DNA of 64,000 nt from NCBI GenBank assembly GCA_013398015.1, contig VZRR01009809.1, positions 1 to 64,000 of the forward strand. Direction: 5' to 3'. Each line of letters opens with the position of its first letter. The first letter of the stretch is position 1. The position numbers and the translations under genes are program-made. The DNA is from Oreocharis arfaki. Lineage: Eukaryota > Chordata > Aves > Passeriformes > Paramythiidae. The notes beneath the pieces were generated by a model. It worked only from the letters and a program-made list of their open reading frames with translations. It did no database searches and was not told the origin of the DNA. Positions 42,601 through 57,600 of this stretch are shown here, piece by piece.

Positions 42601-45600
42601 TGTACTTGTTGAACCTCTTGAATGCATCAATATTGAATTTCATCAGCTCTCCCAGAAGGTCAAAGTAACTCTGAAGCACATCCCGTGACTTGCACTCACT
42701 ATCAACAATGCAGTAGAGAATATGCTGGCAGGGGAGGAAAACATGTTATTGCCACAGCTTAGTCCAAGCCAGCAGCACAACACAGACTCTGATCTCATCA
42801 ATATTTAAAGCACTTATCTGCAGGTTCTTGAGTGACTGAATGTCACAACACAGAACTAAAGACCACAATTCAGGTGAGTCCCCTGTTAAAATAACTTCCC
42901 AGTGATGCAGATTATACAAACAGCCACAAGCAGAATCCACAGGTATTCTAAAAAGTGTTCCCAGTACTTGTCATAGTTACACAGGAATAAGGGGCAGTTT
43001 TTCATTTATTATTATTGTTGCATCTTCTGTGATTTCTCCAGTAAATTGTGATCCTGACTTATTTCCCTTAGTATTTATTCCCCCACTATCAAACAGGGGC
43101 AGCTTGAGTGGCCTTAATTTCCCCACTGAGTTTTAAACCCAGCATAATATTCAACACTGCATTTTTATCCACTTCTGGATTCACTGCAGATAAATCCTTC
43201 TTGATTGCTATGGAGGATATCTGACATAAACTTATTTACCTCCAGGAGTCCTCTCTTGAGCAGGAACATCTGGTCTGCATAGGAGGTGGTGCCTCGCAGA
43301 AAACTTTCAACTGCCCTTGCTTGCCAAAACCTGAGAAACAGAAGAAAGAAGGTGTTAGTTTTGAAGCAAGGGAAGTACTTGATCACTCTAATTTAAATCC
43401 AGTTTCCTAATCTGTTTCATTCCACTCTGAAGCTGGATGAAAGCAAAGCTACATCCCAAGTGTCTCAAATAGCTCATCAGAGGCAAAGTAAGCCCACCTG
43501 AAGGAGGATTCTGCTGGTTCCTTCTTCATGACCTGAAGCAGTCTGGTCAACAAACCTCTCTTCCCATCACAGACAAGACTCCTGTGGCAGGCGGAGAAAT
43601 GACAGCGTGAGTGGAAGGGCTGGACAAGCTCTGAACACTGAATCCAGTCACTGCTCCAGAGCTTCTGATGATCAAAATCTCAGTATTAAAAGCACACAGT
43701 ACAAATACTGTGCTAGTTCTACCAGCAGGAGAGTTCTCCTCACTGCCCTCGGTAAATATCTGCAGTACCTGCAACACAACTTCCAAGTAAGTCCAAAAGA
43801 AACATTTTCTCTCAAAATTTTAATGATTTCAGAAATACCAATTCACACCTTGTGGGAATCAAGAGACAAGAAAAAAAATACAACATTTGAGCTTAGGAAT
43901 GAAAGAAGCCCTTTTTCTCCTCCTCAAACAATGCAAAGGAAAGTTTAAATTCCATTTAGGAGGCAGAGCAGAGTATGGAAAGCTGGATGCTACACAAGGT
44001 TGTAGTAAAAGCATAGAGGCTGTGCAACTGCAATACTACTTGTATTAAACAGCACCTTCAGTGGAGCATGTATCTGCATTAAACTCATGCAGAAGTAATG
44101 CCTTGATCTCACATATCAAGAAAAGCAACACGAAAACTAAATGCTAGGGGTGAAAAACCCCCCCAAGTTCTTCCCAATTAGACACAGTATTACGATAATA
44201 ATTGTAATCTTGAAATCCTCTTAGATTCCCTTCTGGAGGGAGGTAAATCTGCTCTGTGCAGACCAAGTCCCTGCTGATACCCTGGCAGTATTCTGCCAAA
44301 CTAAATTCTGCGAACGATGTTCCATCTGCTGAGGTTTATACACCAGAATTGTGTATTAAAGAGCTTATTAAATCAAAATAGTCCATCTAACAGATACTCA
44401 AATGTAACACGAGAGATTCTGTAAGTGGTTTAACATGGTAATCTAATTTAGCTTATTCTGGTTATTAGCTGCTCTTAAAATACTCTGAGCAGACACTTGG
44501 ATGTGTCCATGCAGCCTGGAAATGGACATTATGAGTGCACAGCCTGCTCCTGAATGCCAGAACTAAGACTTACTAGCAGGAGAAAGTAATGATTTGAGAG
44601 ATCCCACTTTACTTTCCAGGTCTGTCAGCAATGGCTGACGTGAGGAAGACCAGCCAGGCAGAGCCAGCACATCATGGTGAAGTCTGAGCCATGAACTCAA
44701 ACCCCTCATTTTAGTGGTTTTTAAAGTTGCTTTTGTTTTTAAACATGAGCACACCTGAGATTTACTAATGACCATCAACATCCCACAAACCTGAACACTT
44801 CCCACTGAAAGGGGTCACTGAAATTGAAGTGTGGTGGACAGACAGAGCTCAAATAAAACAGCTGATGTCAAACTTCCAGTCTAAGTGCTTCCAAAACTCT
44901 TAAATTGCCGACCTACACCCTCAATCCCCTCTCACCTGTCAGTGTTGACAACTGCATCCACTTCAGGGATGTTGGCTTTATGGGAGATTGCACTCAGCTC
45001 GTTCAGTTCCTGGCTGTTCAAAAGGAGATACTTGTTCCTAAAGCAAGACAGTGGGAGAGGAGGGGAGAAACCCAGGATGAATTCAAGAGGCAAAAACGCA
45101 ATTCCATGAGAAGCAGAGCCACAGGCCGACAAGAGCTGCAGGACTGGGCAAGCTGCTTTCTCCTGGCTGCTCTTCATAGTGGTCACACACTGCTCCCTCC
45201 AGCAGGCCAGCCAGCTGCTGCTTGGGAAAACCTCCTCCAAAATCTACCAATTGCCACTTCCAACACTGAGCAGCTTTCAGATGGTGGTTCTTTGCTGACT
45301 TGTTTGGGATCTTACAGTTTTTTAATTATTTTCTTCTGGATGACACTCATTTTTTCAAAGATCTCAGCAACATTTTGCTGAATTTCAGACCAAAATAAAT
45401 ATTAAATAGCAAACTTCTTCACGGCTTCCTGAACTTTTTCTCTACCCTATAGTGATTGCTCTTATTAAGTAAATAAATCTCAGACAGAAAGCAGAAACTG
45501 CAAAAAAGGACTCAGTCAGGTATTTTACTATTTGAACAAACTTTACCCTGGAAATATTTAAAAACATCAGGAAATGCAGAGATCCAAATAAAAATGGATA

Positions 45601-48600
45601 TAAACCCCAGGAATGTACATGAATTCTTTATCAAATACTGAACTTTTCAAAATGAAAATTAATTATTTTGTCTGTAAAGTGAACTAAATGCAGAACAAGT
45701 CTGCCAGAGTACAAAAGTAGTCCAGCGGCTCCCTTTGCCAGACTCCCTGAGAGTCTTTCTGCTTCCAAGTGCTCAAAATCAGGCAGCAAAGATTTCTTTT
45801 CAGGAAAGCTCAGGGAGCAGAGGATGCAGTCATGAGTGTGAAGCTCCTTCTTGCTTCCAACACTGTCATCCAGATCAGTGCCCACTGAGCCTCTCATGTA
45901 AAGCTTCCTTTGATGTGGATTAAACAGTTTTCTGCAATGAGAACAGAGCTTTTCTTTCCCTGCAACAAACAGTTCTGCAACTTTGGTGTGGACACAATTT
46001 CACTGAATTAGTATCAGCGTACAAGTGCTTTGCTCTCATCTTGTCCTCAGTTACCTCAGCTTATCTGTGATTTCATTTGTGATTTCTGTGAGTTCATGTA
46101 ATTATTTAAAACCCCCAACCAGATTCCACACATTCCACTTGCTCCAATGTTACAGCTGGGAGCTGTTTTCTGCTCACACAAGCCTGAGATCTTTGTAGCA
46201 GCCACTTAAGTGGTAACATCACCTGAAGAGATTTTATTGGAAAACCTGGAGCGATTCCCAGGCAAACGATGTCTTGCATAAAGGATTTACAATAGGACAG
46301 CATTCCCCCCGTGTCCGTGTCCAGCAGCTCCCCATTCTCAAAGCTAATATTCCACAATGAAAAAGGCTGATATTTGAAATCTATCCAACAGGACAAAAAA
46401 CTTGCACAGAAATATCAGCCTGGCCCTAGGAATGAGCAGCACCTGAAGTGCAACATGCCTCTAGCACAGGTGTTTGTAAGGAAGTGGACACCACCTCCCA
46501 GGAACGAATTAGAGCAACAGGACACGGATGGAATGCAGGATGCAATCCCACAAGGCAGAATAATCACCTCTGTACCAGCAGCACAGCATGAAAAAAAAAA
46601 CCAAGCAAACAGCATCACCCCTCCAACTACTCCAGCAGACCCAAGTTTCCTAAGGATGACTTCTGAAGGCAGACAGAAGCTTTCTTCCTACTTCCCTGGC
46701 TCACTGTCAGCTCTCGGGGAGAAGGCAGAAAAAGAGGAAAGCTGCCTCCTTATTCCTTCAGCCAGAAAGTGTTAACTCATCCTGTATATGTTTCAGCTCA
46801 TTTCAACATGAGACAAAATGGGCTGGGTTTAACCACCAGCAGACATATTCAAACATGCCCACTGCAGAGCAAATTCTCAGGCTGTTTCAGCAAGAGCTGA
46901 AAGGCACATGAAGTATAGGGACAGTACAACATTCCCTTCACATGGGGCCTGCCCCATGCCCAGGACACCTGGAACCACCACTGGGCAAACACCACCAAGC
47001 CACAACCCACCACAGCGTCTCATACTCACTCATGGTGATCACTGAAGCTCTGAAGAAGCCTCAAGAATTGTATTTTTAAAGTAATGTCCTAAAAGGAGAC
47101 AAGGAAGGTAAAAAAAAAGTATTGCTTTAGTATTTTTGGCTATCACTAGTTACCAAGTTAACATGAAACACCTGAATGGAAAACCTTTCCAAATCAAACC
47201 CCTTTGGACAGCAGAGCAAGTGACTTGCTTAAATGGAGAAGGCTGCACTTCTCAAAACAGAAGTGGAGATTGCCTCCAACCCTATGCACGTAACAGGTAA
47301 TTTCTTTTCACTGCAACAGCAAAAAAGCTTATAATTTCAGAATCAGAATGTCTAGGTTTGGAAGGAAAAAAAATATAAAGAGTCCAATACAAAACCCAAC
47401 CCCTCCCCTAAACCTGACTGTGGCACAATTTGTACTCTCTGTCTCTCATATGTATCATTTCTTTGAGTTTTGATTGTCTTCTACCTCTGGCCTCCAGTTT
47501 CCAGAAATTTACTCCTTTCCTAGTTCCCAAACTAGGAGAGAGGGGAGAGGCTAAATTGGCCCTGCTAAATTGCTAGCATGAGCCAAGGATAGACTTCAGT
47601 GAAAACATTAATTCCTCAAAACGTGGATGCTAGCACATCTCAAGCCATTGATTATACAAACACCCAGCTGCTCAGCACAGCTCCTCAGGACTGTATGACA
47701 GGATAAAAACCCAACACAGAATTCCAGAGTTCCTCACCGGGCTGCAGTCACAGTTCTGGTTGTGTCCGTGCAGAACCAGGGCTGAGGCCGAGTGCTTCCT
47801 CCAGATGAGTTTGTCAAACAGGTTATTGAGGCCAGGAATGAGTCTGAACTCCGCTATCATTTTATGAACCTGGGGAACAAGAGGGGTACAAACACGTCTG
47901 CTCCAGCCTCAAACACAGATTTAATGTAGTCTGGAAACAGATGGGCACAATGATGTCATTCTCTGACAAAAGGATGAGAATTCTTATCTCGAACAGCAAG
48001 TGTTTGTGTTAACACACTAACCACAGTGCAGCAGTTTCCACTTGGTGGACATGGACAGAAAACAGACATTTGGGGATAAAGCTCTTCACCAATGCTTCAA
48101 TTAACAACCGTGTCTCTGGGAGCAGCTGTGGGCATCAGGACATCACTTCCAGCACACTGAAAATGCATCTACACCAAACTGCTGAGCTGGGGGTATCCTG
48201 CTGCCACTCATCCCCTGAGTGTCCTTTCCCTTTCCAGACACACAGCTGGAGCTCAGGTAGGCCTTTGATGACAACAAAACACATCAATATTGCCTTTGTT
48301 CAGGTGACCTGGGCAGGAGTCTTGAGCAGAGTCCAGCAGTAACACAACCACACCACACTGCTCCTTCAGGTTAAAAGAAAGCGGAACAATTAAAAAGCTA
48401 GTAATTTTGGTGTGAACAGCTGTTCAGTACCTTCAGTCCAAGCTGGGATACTTTTGATGTAAAGAGTTTGGAAGGAGAGGACTAAGGGAAATACAAAGTG
48501 GGACTCTTATCAGCCGTAGGCCTAGGACAAGCATTATTCCTTGAGATGGGGGTGCAAATGAAAACCACATAACTGGAATGTTCCTTAAAATCAATGAACA

Positions 48601-51600
48601 AAATTACTTAAAAATACCTCAGGTTGTCCCAAGACACAGAACTGTAACCAGCAGCACTTCAAGCAGGTCAGTCTACTTTGTTCTATTTACTCAGATACCT
48701 GAATGAATCAAAGTATCTGAAGCTGATGCTCTTTTACAGGTTTTAGTTCTAGTTTGCAGCACAGCTGATGGCTTTTTGCACTCCTCTTGGCTGTAGCCAC
48801 CGGCTGTCCCATCTTTACAGAAATCATATTCCTGTTGGCTGGACACCTCAAATATCACACCAGAGGAAGCATTCACCTCAATCCCACCCCACCCATGCTG
48901 CCCCGACAGATTGCTGAGCTTGGAGTCCTCTGGTGCTCCATTATTTTAAAGCACTCTTGGACACTTTGGTTTAGTCACAAAAGCAGCTCTGAGGAATCTC
49001 TCCGAACAAAGTGCTCCCTGTAGTGCCCCTGTGCCCTCCATGGCACAGGCACAGCAGGAGGAAGCCAAGCATGTGAGCTGCCTGCAAGAGCTTCAGCCCT
49101 CACTAAAGAGCTCTCCACACTCACAGTTCTAACTCCTGAATCTGCTCCTTTCCAAATGACTCACATTTCAAATGTGTGCAGTTTAGTTTGCTCAGCTCTG
49201 AAGCTCTCACCTGACAGAGCTCCTCAGTCACGTCACTGCCTTTGTATCTCTCCCCCAGACCCCAAACTCATTACTGTTCCTCTGCCTGAGGATGCCAAGA
49301 CAATCTCTGCTCTATATTCACACTTCAAATTACTTTGGCTTTTTCCTGCTGCCATCCAGCTCCACAGGAATTGCTCTGTTGCTTTCTCAACACTAAAATT
49401 GTCTCTGCTAAGCTGAGTTTCTGTGTGTGCAGTGTGGCTCCCTACAGCAAGAGCAAGGAAACAGCTTATAGCTCTTCACCACAACACAGACATGAAAGAC
49501 AGCCTAGAAAAACCCATAAGGAAAGTAACTTAGGGTGTGCCCATAATGAGAAGGCAGCAAAGGCCCGGATCTGCAGAGAAACACCACTTATCCACAAGGG
49601 TGAGATCATCCCCAGCACGGCAGAAGGAAGAGCCAAGTCACAGTCACCAATTTATGTAAATTAGCCAACAATCAAGATTAAACCAAGGATTCAGAGTAAA
49701 CATTTGGGGACAGGTTGAGTTTGGGAGGCTGCACCTTGCTTCAAGCAAACACCAGACCATTATGTTGATTATTACACTGGACTGAAGCAGGTTTGTGATG
49801 CCCTTAATAAAATTCTACGCAAAATGAATCCAATCTAGAACCAGCAAGTCCTTTGGCTGCTCAGACTGGTGCCACAGATCCTGTGCTTTTATTCCTTCAC
49901 AGAAGAGAGAGACTAAAAAGCAGTTGAAATGCTTGTCTGAGTGTGCTATTGCAGACACTGCTGTGCCTGCATTCCAGAGCTTCCCACAGAGAACAGCTCA
50001 GCTCCAGACCTCCATCTCCCTGGCTCTCAGGAAGGGCAGTGGATTCACATCTGCCACACAAATGCACATCAAGGAATGAAGGATGGATCATGTGTTTCAA
50101 AGGCAGAGGATTTAAGAAAACAAAACCAAAAAACAAACAAAAAACCCCAACCAAACAAAAAAAACCCCAAAAACTCAACCAACCAACCAAAAAACAAAAC
50201 AAAAAAACCAAACCAAACCAAACACAAAGCCCCAAAAAAACAACCAACCAAAAAAAAAAAAAAACCAACAAAAAAAACCAACAAAAAACCTGGGTCTGGA
50301 CAACAAGTGTTTGGGAGTGCAGTAACTCAAACCCTTCAAGAATTCAATCCAGTCCTGAATCAGCCCTGGGAAGAAGTGAACTGCAGGCCAGCTTTATCCT
50401 TATTTTCCCCATCTGCATGAGGGCAGAAATAGCAGATGAAGGATAAAGAGCTGTTTCCCCAGGAAATTAAGAAGTAAATTCAAACCTAGCTGTTTAAGCA
50501 GCAGATTTTGCCTTGTCACATTTGACAGGAACACACCAGAAGTGACCCAGGAAGGGAGGGAATCCAGCACCTCCGGCAGCAGCAGGATGAGCACAGGCTG
50601 TAAGCAGTTCCTGCAGTACCTATAAAACTGCATTCTTGTGAGGCACTCAGGCAGGGATGAATTATCTGCCTTGATACAATGGAAAAAAAAGCTCTCCTAA
50701 TAGATCCATGTTCTGGTAGTTTCAGTTACGTTTTGGGCTTTGTTTACACTTTATTTCATGCCTAACAGAAACAGCACTCCTAAAAGGAATGACAGGAGTT
50801 GTTTAAGGTAGTGACTGCGGTTTCTGCAAGAATTGCTGGTTCCCTGCTTCCTCTTATGCAGAATCTGCTTCTTTTAATGCCAAGTGTCTGTTTAGAATCA
50901 CAAAACCCCAGGATGGTTTGGGTTGGAAGGGATCTTAAAGCCCATCTCACTCCCCTGCCATGGGCAGAGACACCTTCCACCAGACCAGGTTGCTCCAAGT
51001 CCCAGCCTTGAACACTTGCAGAGATGGAAAACCCACAGCCTGTGCTGTAGGTTCAGAGTGAACAGGTCAGTTATGTTTGGGACAGAACTACAAGTGCACT
51101 TGTATTCAGATTAAGAGATTTAGGAGATTGCCCTGGGGAGTGTTTGTGACTGACACACTGAGAAGTTAATACTCAAAATAAATGTGCTCAAGCCCCTGCC
51201 CCACAACACAGCCTCTCTTGCCTAATACAACAGCCCTTCAATAACTCACACCAATTTGGCCCTCCCAGTGTCCAGGACATCGGAATGCCCCTGCTATCCC
51301 AAGGTGAGCAGACTGCCAAGGCTGGAAACCTGTTAAAACTGCACCAAGGATTGCTTTGCTTTTCCCTTCACAACCTGCTTTTGACCCATTTAAATCAAAC
51401 CACAGCCGAGCTGCAGTGACTGGTTCTTCATAAGCCTGTGTGAGGCAGGGAAAGATTTTTTTTTTCATTTCAAAAGGAAGAAAGGCAAAGGAACAGATGA
51501 GTGGGATTTCCAGGCAGTGACCAGGGCAGACAGCACTGAAGTGCATCTTCCCAGCTGCGAGTTTGAGAGGATGCTCACACTTTGCCAAGTCATGGTAACA

Positions 51601-54600
51601 TGCTGCAAAAATCATCCAGAGGGTTTCCAAAGGTGAAAGCAGCCAAAGAAGGGTAAGGCCTGAAGGGGCTCCATCCAAACTGGTCACCAGTGCACCAGGA
51701 GAGGGGAGAATACCTGACTGCAGCTCCTGGAGCATCCAGGTACACCCACACACTTTCTCCCACACGAGGCATCCTCCTGCACCCTCCTGCACCAGAGCAG
51801 AGGCTCTGCAGAGCAGTGTGTGCCCAGCCCTGCCCTCGTGGCTCCCAGTGAAACGCTGCCAGTTTTCTGGGCAGGGCTGCCAGGATGGCATTGCCCAGCT
51901 TTGTACCTTGAGCTCTGCCCTGGTGTTTCAGTGTCCGTAACCTCATTCGCGAGCACTCAGGTTTAAAGGGACACCAGCTGTGAGTGTCCCATCCCCGGGG
52001 GCTCACCTGATTCCTCTGCCTGCCCATGAGCAGCACACAGAGAACATACAGCACCTCCAGCTTGTACATGATCTCGTGCATGATCTTCATGGACTGGGGC
52101 AGCTGTGTCCTTGTGGAGGTGTTGGCCAGTCCACTCTCATCTGAAGACTCTGAAAAAGATGGCAAAGCTGTGAGACTGAGGCAGCTTCAACAGCAAAGGA
52201 TTTGTCATAGTTGTTACTTTGATACTGAACACTGCAGATGCAAGAGCAGCATATCTACTGGAATTTTCTTCTCAACTAAAAATAGTGATGTACAGCAAAT
52301 AACCAATTTGAATTACATGCTTGAGAAAAATATAGCAGAGGAGGTTAGGGCTGAGGATGCACAGCATTTCAGTGTTAGCTAGGCATGCAAAGGGCACAGA
52401 TTGCTGTAGGATCTCTCCTTTTGCTAATTTTAATTCATTAAAAAAATCAGTGCTACATGGGAACAAAACTGGAGTCAGACCTAAATGTTGACATGTGAGT
52501 CCTCCACACAAGAAGAGGAGGATCTGGAGCAGATGAAAGGAAAAGCAAGACGTGGCAAACCCTGAAGAAGGTTAAGACATGCATCAGCTGCTGGTGGGTG
52601 GAGCAATGCCCACCAGGTACCTGTACTGCTCTGCTCTGCCTCTTCATTTGCCACTCTCATCAGTGCGTCCAGCACGAGCGCGTTGTCCAGCCAGGTGTAC
52701 CACTCCTCCAGCTCCTGCAGGAAGCTGGAAGTCCCCGTTGTTTCAGACACCTTCCGTGTGGCCAGCTTGCACAATCGCTCGATGAAGCCTGGAATATTCA
52801 GAAGTGTCGCTGAAAAAAAAAAAAAAAGAGAAATAATTTTACTACAATTTAAGATCACCACAAGGTACCAGAACATCTGCTTTAGGAATACAGAAGTGTA
52901 TGGTTAAACAGATCTGGTTAAAAAGATCCCAAGATGGAAGAATTCAGTGCACTCTCCTGTTAAGGACTGGAAGAGAGCATCCATACCCCAGGAATAATTC
53001 AGTTGTTCTCCAGTCATATCAAGGAACTGATGTGGCTGAAAACTAAGCTGGCAGAAATAAAGCAGCAGGCCTTGGAAGGGGCAGCTCCACCTCCCCTTTC
53101 CTCCTTTTTCCCTCCTGGGGTGTTGGTCTGTGGTAACTGAACTGGCTCCCTGCAGCAGCTGGGAGGAAAGCTGTCAGCCTTTCAAGTACTAGGTTCCTGA
53201 ATTAGTACCCCATGGAGCAAAGCAGATGGAGAACACACCACAGCAGCCCCATGTGGGACAGTTTGAACTGTGAAACTGCACCCTTAGAAAGAGCAGTGCA
53301 AGGACAGAAGACACTGCTCTGCAAAATGTTTGGGGAGGTGCATTTGGCCCTCAATAGTAACTTAATTGCAGGACCTGTTTATTAAAGATATATGGCTAAA
53401 GCTTTACTTCACACTTGCAGGGGCAAGGAAAAAAGGACAAAGAATTTGGCCATGAACATTACATGGAAGAGTTTCTTTTCTGCAAGCATAAGCTCCCTGA
53501 TAAAATTTTTAAAATAGAATATACTGTACAGCCTTAGAATCCATCTCTGATTGTGCCCATAAAAAATGATTAGCCCAACATTTGCATGGCATGGGCCTAT
53601 GCAAATATCTACTTCAGAAGCCCAGAAGCTTTTCAGCACAGCAAGAACTGAAAACAGCAGATTCTACATTTGATGGTACTTTTCCAATTCCTACTCATCC
53701 TTCTAGTCAAGACTTCTGCACCTGAGACGTACTCAGCAAAACAAGGAAAGCTGCACTGTGCCCGAAGTTAAGGCTGAGATCACACCCATGGATTTCCAAG
53801 GCTGGTTTGGTAACACTGGGCAACAGAATTAATATTAAACACATTTCTCTTCTTGATAAAGACAGACATCCTGTTCAGGGCAACATCAGCTAAAATCAGA
53901 GAAGGAACTGCTCCAACAGCAAGCACACCGCAGGCAGTTTTAGTTCAGGAATTCCTATTTTATGGAGGACACAATTACTGAGAGCTGCTAATGGGAAGTA
54001 CATGGATGTGGCTGAGGCATAGAAAACAAATTCAATTATTTTAAGCCACTCAGGTCATCAGAGAGTGCTGAAATGACAGAAATTAACCCATAATTAGCAA
54101 CACCACATGAAACCAAAAGCTACAAAGTTTCACTAAAAGGAAAGATTGTTTCCAGGAAACTATCTAAGGGGAGTGAATAAAGAACAATGCTTTGTAAGAC
54201 ACAGCACTTTCAGTATCCTCCAGAAACACATCACTATGTGACATGGAGAGAAGAAAACTTTATACATTGCTGAGATTATTGTGACTTGTTCACAGCTTAA
54301 CAATTACCTTGATTAATTTCAGCTCGGGAAGGGCCCAAATTTTTTTTCTGCTGGGCATTTTTGGCCAGAAGAGTGTGCTTGTCATCACTGCCCGTGTCGA
54401 GCTCCGAGATGGTGACAGCCAGGATCCTGCAGAAGTTGGCCAGCTGCTGCTGGTCAAAGCTGGACACCAGGCTCGCCAGGTTGGGAATATCATCCAGCTG
54501 GATCATTTCCTGGAGGAGGCAACACCAGCTAAGTCACATGTGATGGTCAATAAGTGAACACAAGCAGATCCTCCATGGGGAGCTCTCTGGGTTATTCCAA

Positions 54601-57600
54601 TGTTAGCAAAGGAGCAGCAACAGTCTGAAAGCAGCTGGGATTTACAGCTGCTGTCAGGCGTAGCAATTCCAAAAGTACAGATATCCATATTTTAAATATT
54701 GTTTTTACATTTGCAAAAAAATCTGGGGGCCTTTTTTAACTAAAAAACCCACAAAACCACAACCTAATTTACTACATAAATTATGTTTAGGTATCAGAAG
54801 TTTCAATTCTGTTTTCCAATCCTGTCTTTTCTTTGAAACTCTCACATAAGAACTTCTAAATTATTTCTCAGTCTTTTCATCAGAAGTTCTTTTTAGTAAA
54901 AAGATGTTGAAAACAGCTTTCAGAAAAAACCTACATTTTTGTTTAGATAAACTAAGCTTGTTTCCTATTTCAGGAAGAACATCAACCTCAACCTTATTCT
55001 AAATAATACGGTATCAAGTTACAGACTCCTGATCTTCTCCACAAAATGTACACAGACACTTTCCATTCAAGGTCTTCCCAAGGTTACACCTCTAGTATTT
55101 TACTTGCATCACATCAGGGCACTGAGCTGCAATGATGCTGGCAAGTAAATTCATAAGCAGGTTTGTGCAGAAGATTTAAGTGCCCTGTGTCCCAGCCCAC
55201 AACTTCTTAGAGAGGTGAAAAATGCTAAGGGATACACAGGAAGCCTTCCAGATGTCAGGAAGATAAGTGAAGTATGTGAAATACAATCAGCAGGCAAGGA
55301 TGAAAACTGAATTTATATGAGGTTCATTTTCTTTATTGGAAACACTGGCTGTTCTTTAATGACAGTGATCATGGTGACTCAGCTCCCATCATTCTCTGAG
55401 CTCTGCAAAAGCACCACAAGTACGACACCACAGGAATAGTTTGGCTTCTGTATGAGAAGGGATTGAAATTAATTATCGCTGTGAACAGGAAGGTTTCAAA
55501 CAAGCTACAAGAAGTGAGAATGGTGTCTTAGAGGACTATCCTCTGCAAGACATCCTCTTGAAAGAAACAGCTGTCTTTCCTCTACTGGGCTGGAAAGCCA
55601 TACAAATGATATTAAGAAACCAGTAACTAACCTTTTTAACTCCCAGGATATCTTCAATGAGCGTTGCAGTTTGCAGGAATGTCTTTTTGTTTGTCATCAG
55701 CGTAAACAGGAACAACACAAAGTCGTTTCTCTCCGCCAGTCGCCTTGTGACTCCTTCCGTCTAGAAAGGAGCACACACAGATCCCGTGAGCCCACCCCGA
55801 GCAGCCACATGGCACAGCACATGCAGGACAGCCCCACAGATGATGTGGTACTGAGTCAGCTGCTCCTGAAACCAGGAAATGTTGTGTTTGTGGCAACCCA
55901 AACCATCTGCAGGCCTTGTTTAAAGTCAACGTGGTGCCTGCAGCAATGCCAGGATGAGAGGCTTCATCTCAAGGCAGCTGTTTCCTTGTCTGAATCTAAA
56001 GCCAACCCTGCCTGCCTGGGCACACACCAGAGAGGCTTGGCTCAACTTTGCCATACAGACTGTGACCAGCTCCATGCCACGGTGTGCACACACAGCAGCT
56101 CCCAACCCCTCAGCACTGCTCTGTCTGAGCAACCCGGATCAAGCACCGGCCTAAGTGAACGGGGTGGTGAACCCCAAAGTCAGGCTGAGGCACGAAAACC
56201 CGAGTTTAAGGCTGCCTTTCATGCTCTGAGCTCTGCAGAGAGCACGGCCAGGCCTTCCTGAACTCACAACTACACCCTCATTGCTTGCAAAGCTGTGTCT
56301 TATCCATGACTGATAAATTCCCAGTGCTCACAGACCCAGACTAGCTCAGGTAATTCCCCACTATTTACAGATAAGCATAAGAACAGTGAATACTGCCCCC
56401 AGACCCATTTCTGTGATCCTGGACACTTCTCATCAATCTCAGCAGTAACACCAAAGTGAATTCAAACAGCAGCTAGTCTAGAGATTGCAAACTTCTTTTT
56501 TAGCCTATCATGCTACTCTCAGTTTGCAAAAGCTGCATTACCTGCAGTTAAAAAAATAAATCATCCAAGCCAAGGAAAAAAGTGTTCCCTCTCTTCCCCC
56601 TCCCACGTGTACACAGATCCTTATCAGTGAGACATGATCCAGTGAGACTCAAACTCTGGAGATTAGACTGATGTTTTTGGAAGAGCTCCAAGCCACTAAC
56701 TGGCTCTTTCTAAAATTTATGTTAAACAATATTCCCTAGGTTATGGCATAATGAGGTGCTGATGAAGAAAACAATCCTGAAGATGTTCCCTGCATGCATA
56801 ATCTGAGGCCTTTGCTTTTAGACTCAGGATTTTAATGACAAGCTATTTCCAGAGGCCTTTAACCCAGCACCTTCCTTTGCACTGATCTGCCACAACTGAA
56901 CTGAACTAAAATCCAGCACATGGAGCTGCAGGATTAATTTTAACACCCTTTGCCAGCTTCAGTTCTGAACAAGACCAGCTGTAGCTGGGCTCAACAGGCA
57001 TCCACTCCCAGCTCCAGATTTTAAGCTGGAACATAACAAAGGCTGGCACAGCCTTCCTATGGAAACACAGAGGCAGAAAGATCCAAACAAGGGAACTTAA
57101 GCCTGACAATGTGGCTCAGAAAACACATTATTTGAGTAACACATCAAAATACAGAGTGATCCTGTATCTAACTGAAGGACCTTTAATGTAAAGCTTCCGA
57201 GTAAGTTTAAATTACACTTAAAAGAGTCTGTTTTTTGCCTTATCAAGCAGCATATGTAAAAAGTGACCAGGAGAAGAGCTGTACTTACACATATACAGGT
57301 GTTGTACAGTATGCTTAAACAGTCCTTGATGAGGTCATCGCTTACTGCAAAGGAGAGAGGAGAGCAGTCAGCAGCCATTCCCTGCCAGGGAACGCCAGCG
57401 TCCGTGGGAGGGACACAGAGAGCTACGGAAGGGGTGACAGTTCCAGGCTGCTAGCTCAGAGCATACATGCACATGCCTTATAGGATAGAAACCACAAGAA
57501 ACACTCTATACCTGACCTGTTCACATGCTAAATCATTTTTGTATGGGGGAAAAAAATGACAGTTCATGCCTTTTCTCCACTGGCAACTCATGCTGTTTCC

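Larger units (their letters stand above)
47870..52006 (-). other. Large TRPC4AP intron (4.1 kb)
   Basis: It contains the A/C-only low-complexity tract at 50118-50288 and an antisense CR1 fragment at 50894-51043. The remainder shows no gene, RNA or repeat that I recognise. Confidence 0.6.

Noticed and set aside
46374..46775. 133-codon open frame on the plus strand within a TRPC4AP intron
   Set aside because: Composition is intron-like, no family is recognised, and no promoter or splice context is seen.
52150..52620. Suspected phase mismatch or missing exon in TRPC4AP between 52621 and 52149
   Set aside because: On re-reading, the upstream exon ends at ACA G|GTACCT, one base into a codon, and the downstream exon supplies AG. 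The phases match and no extra exon is required.
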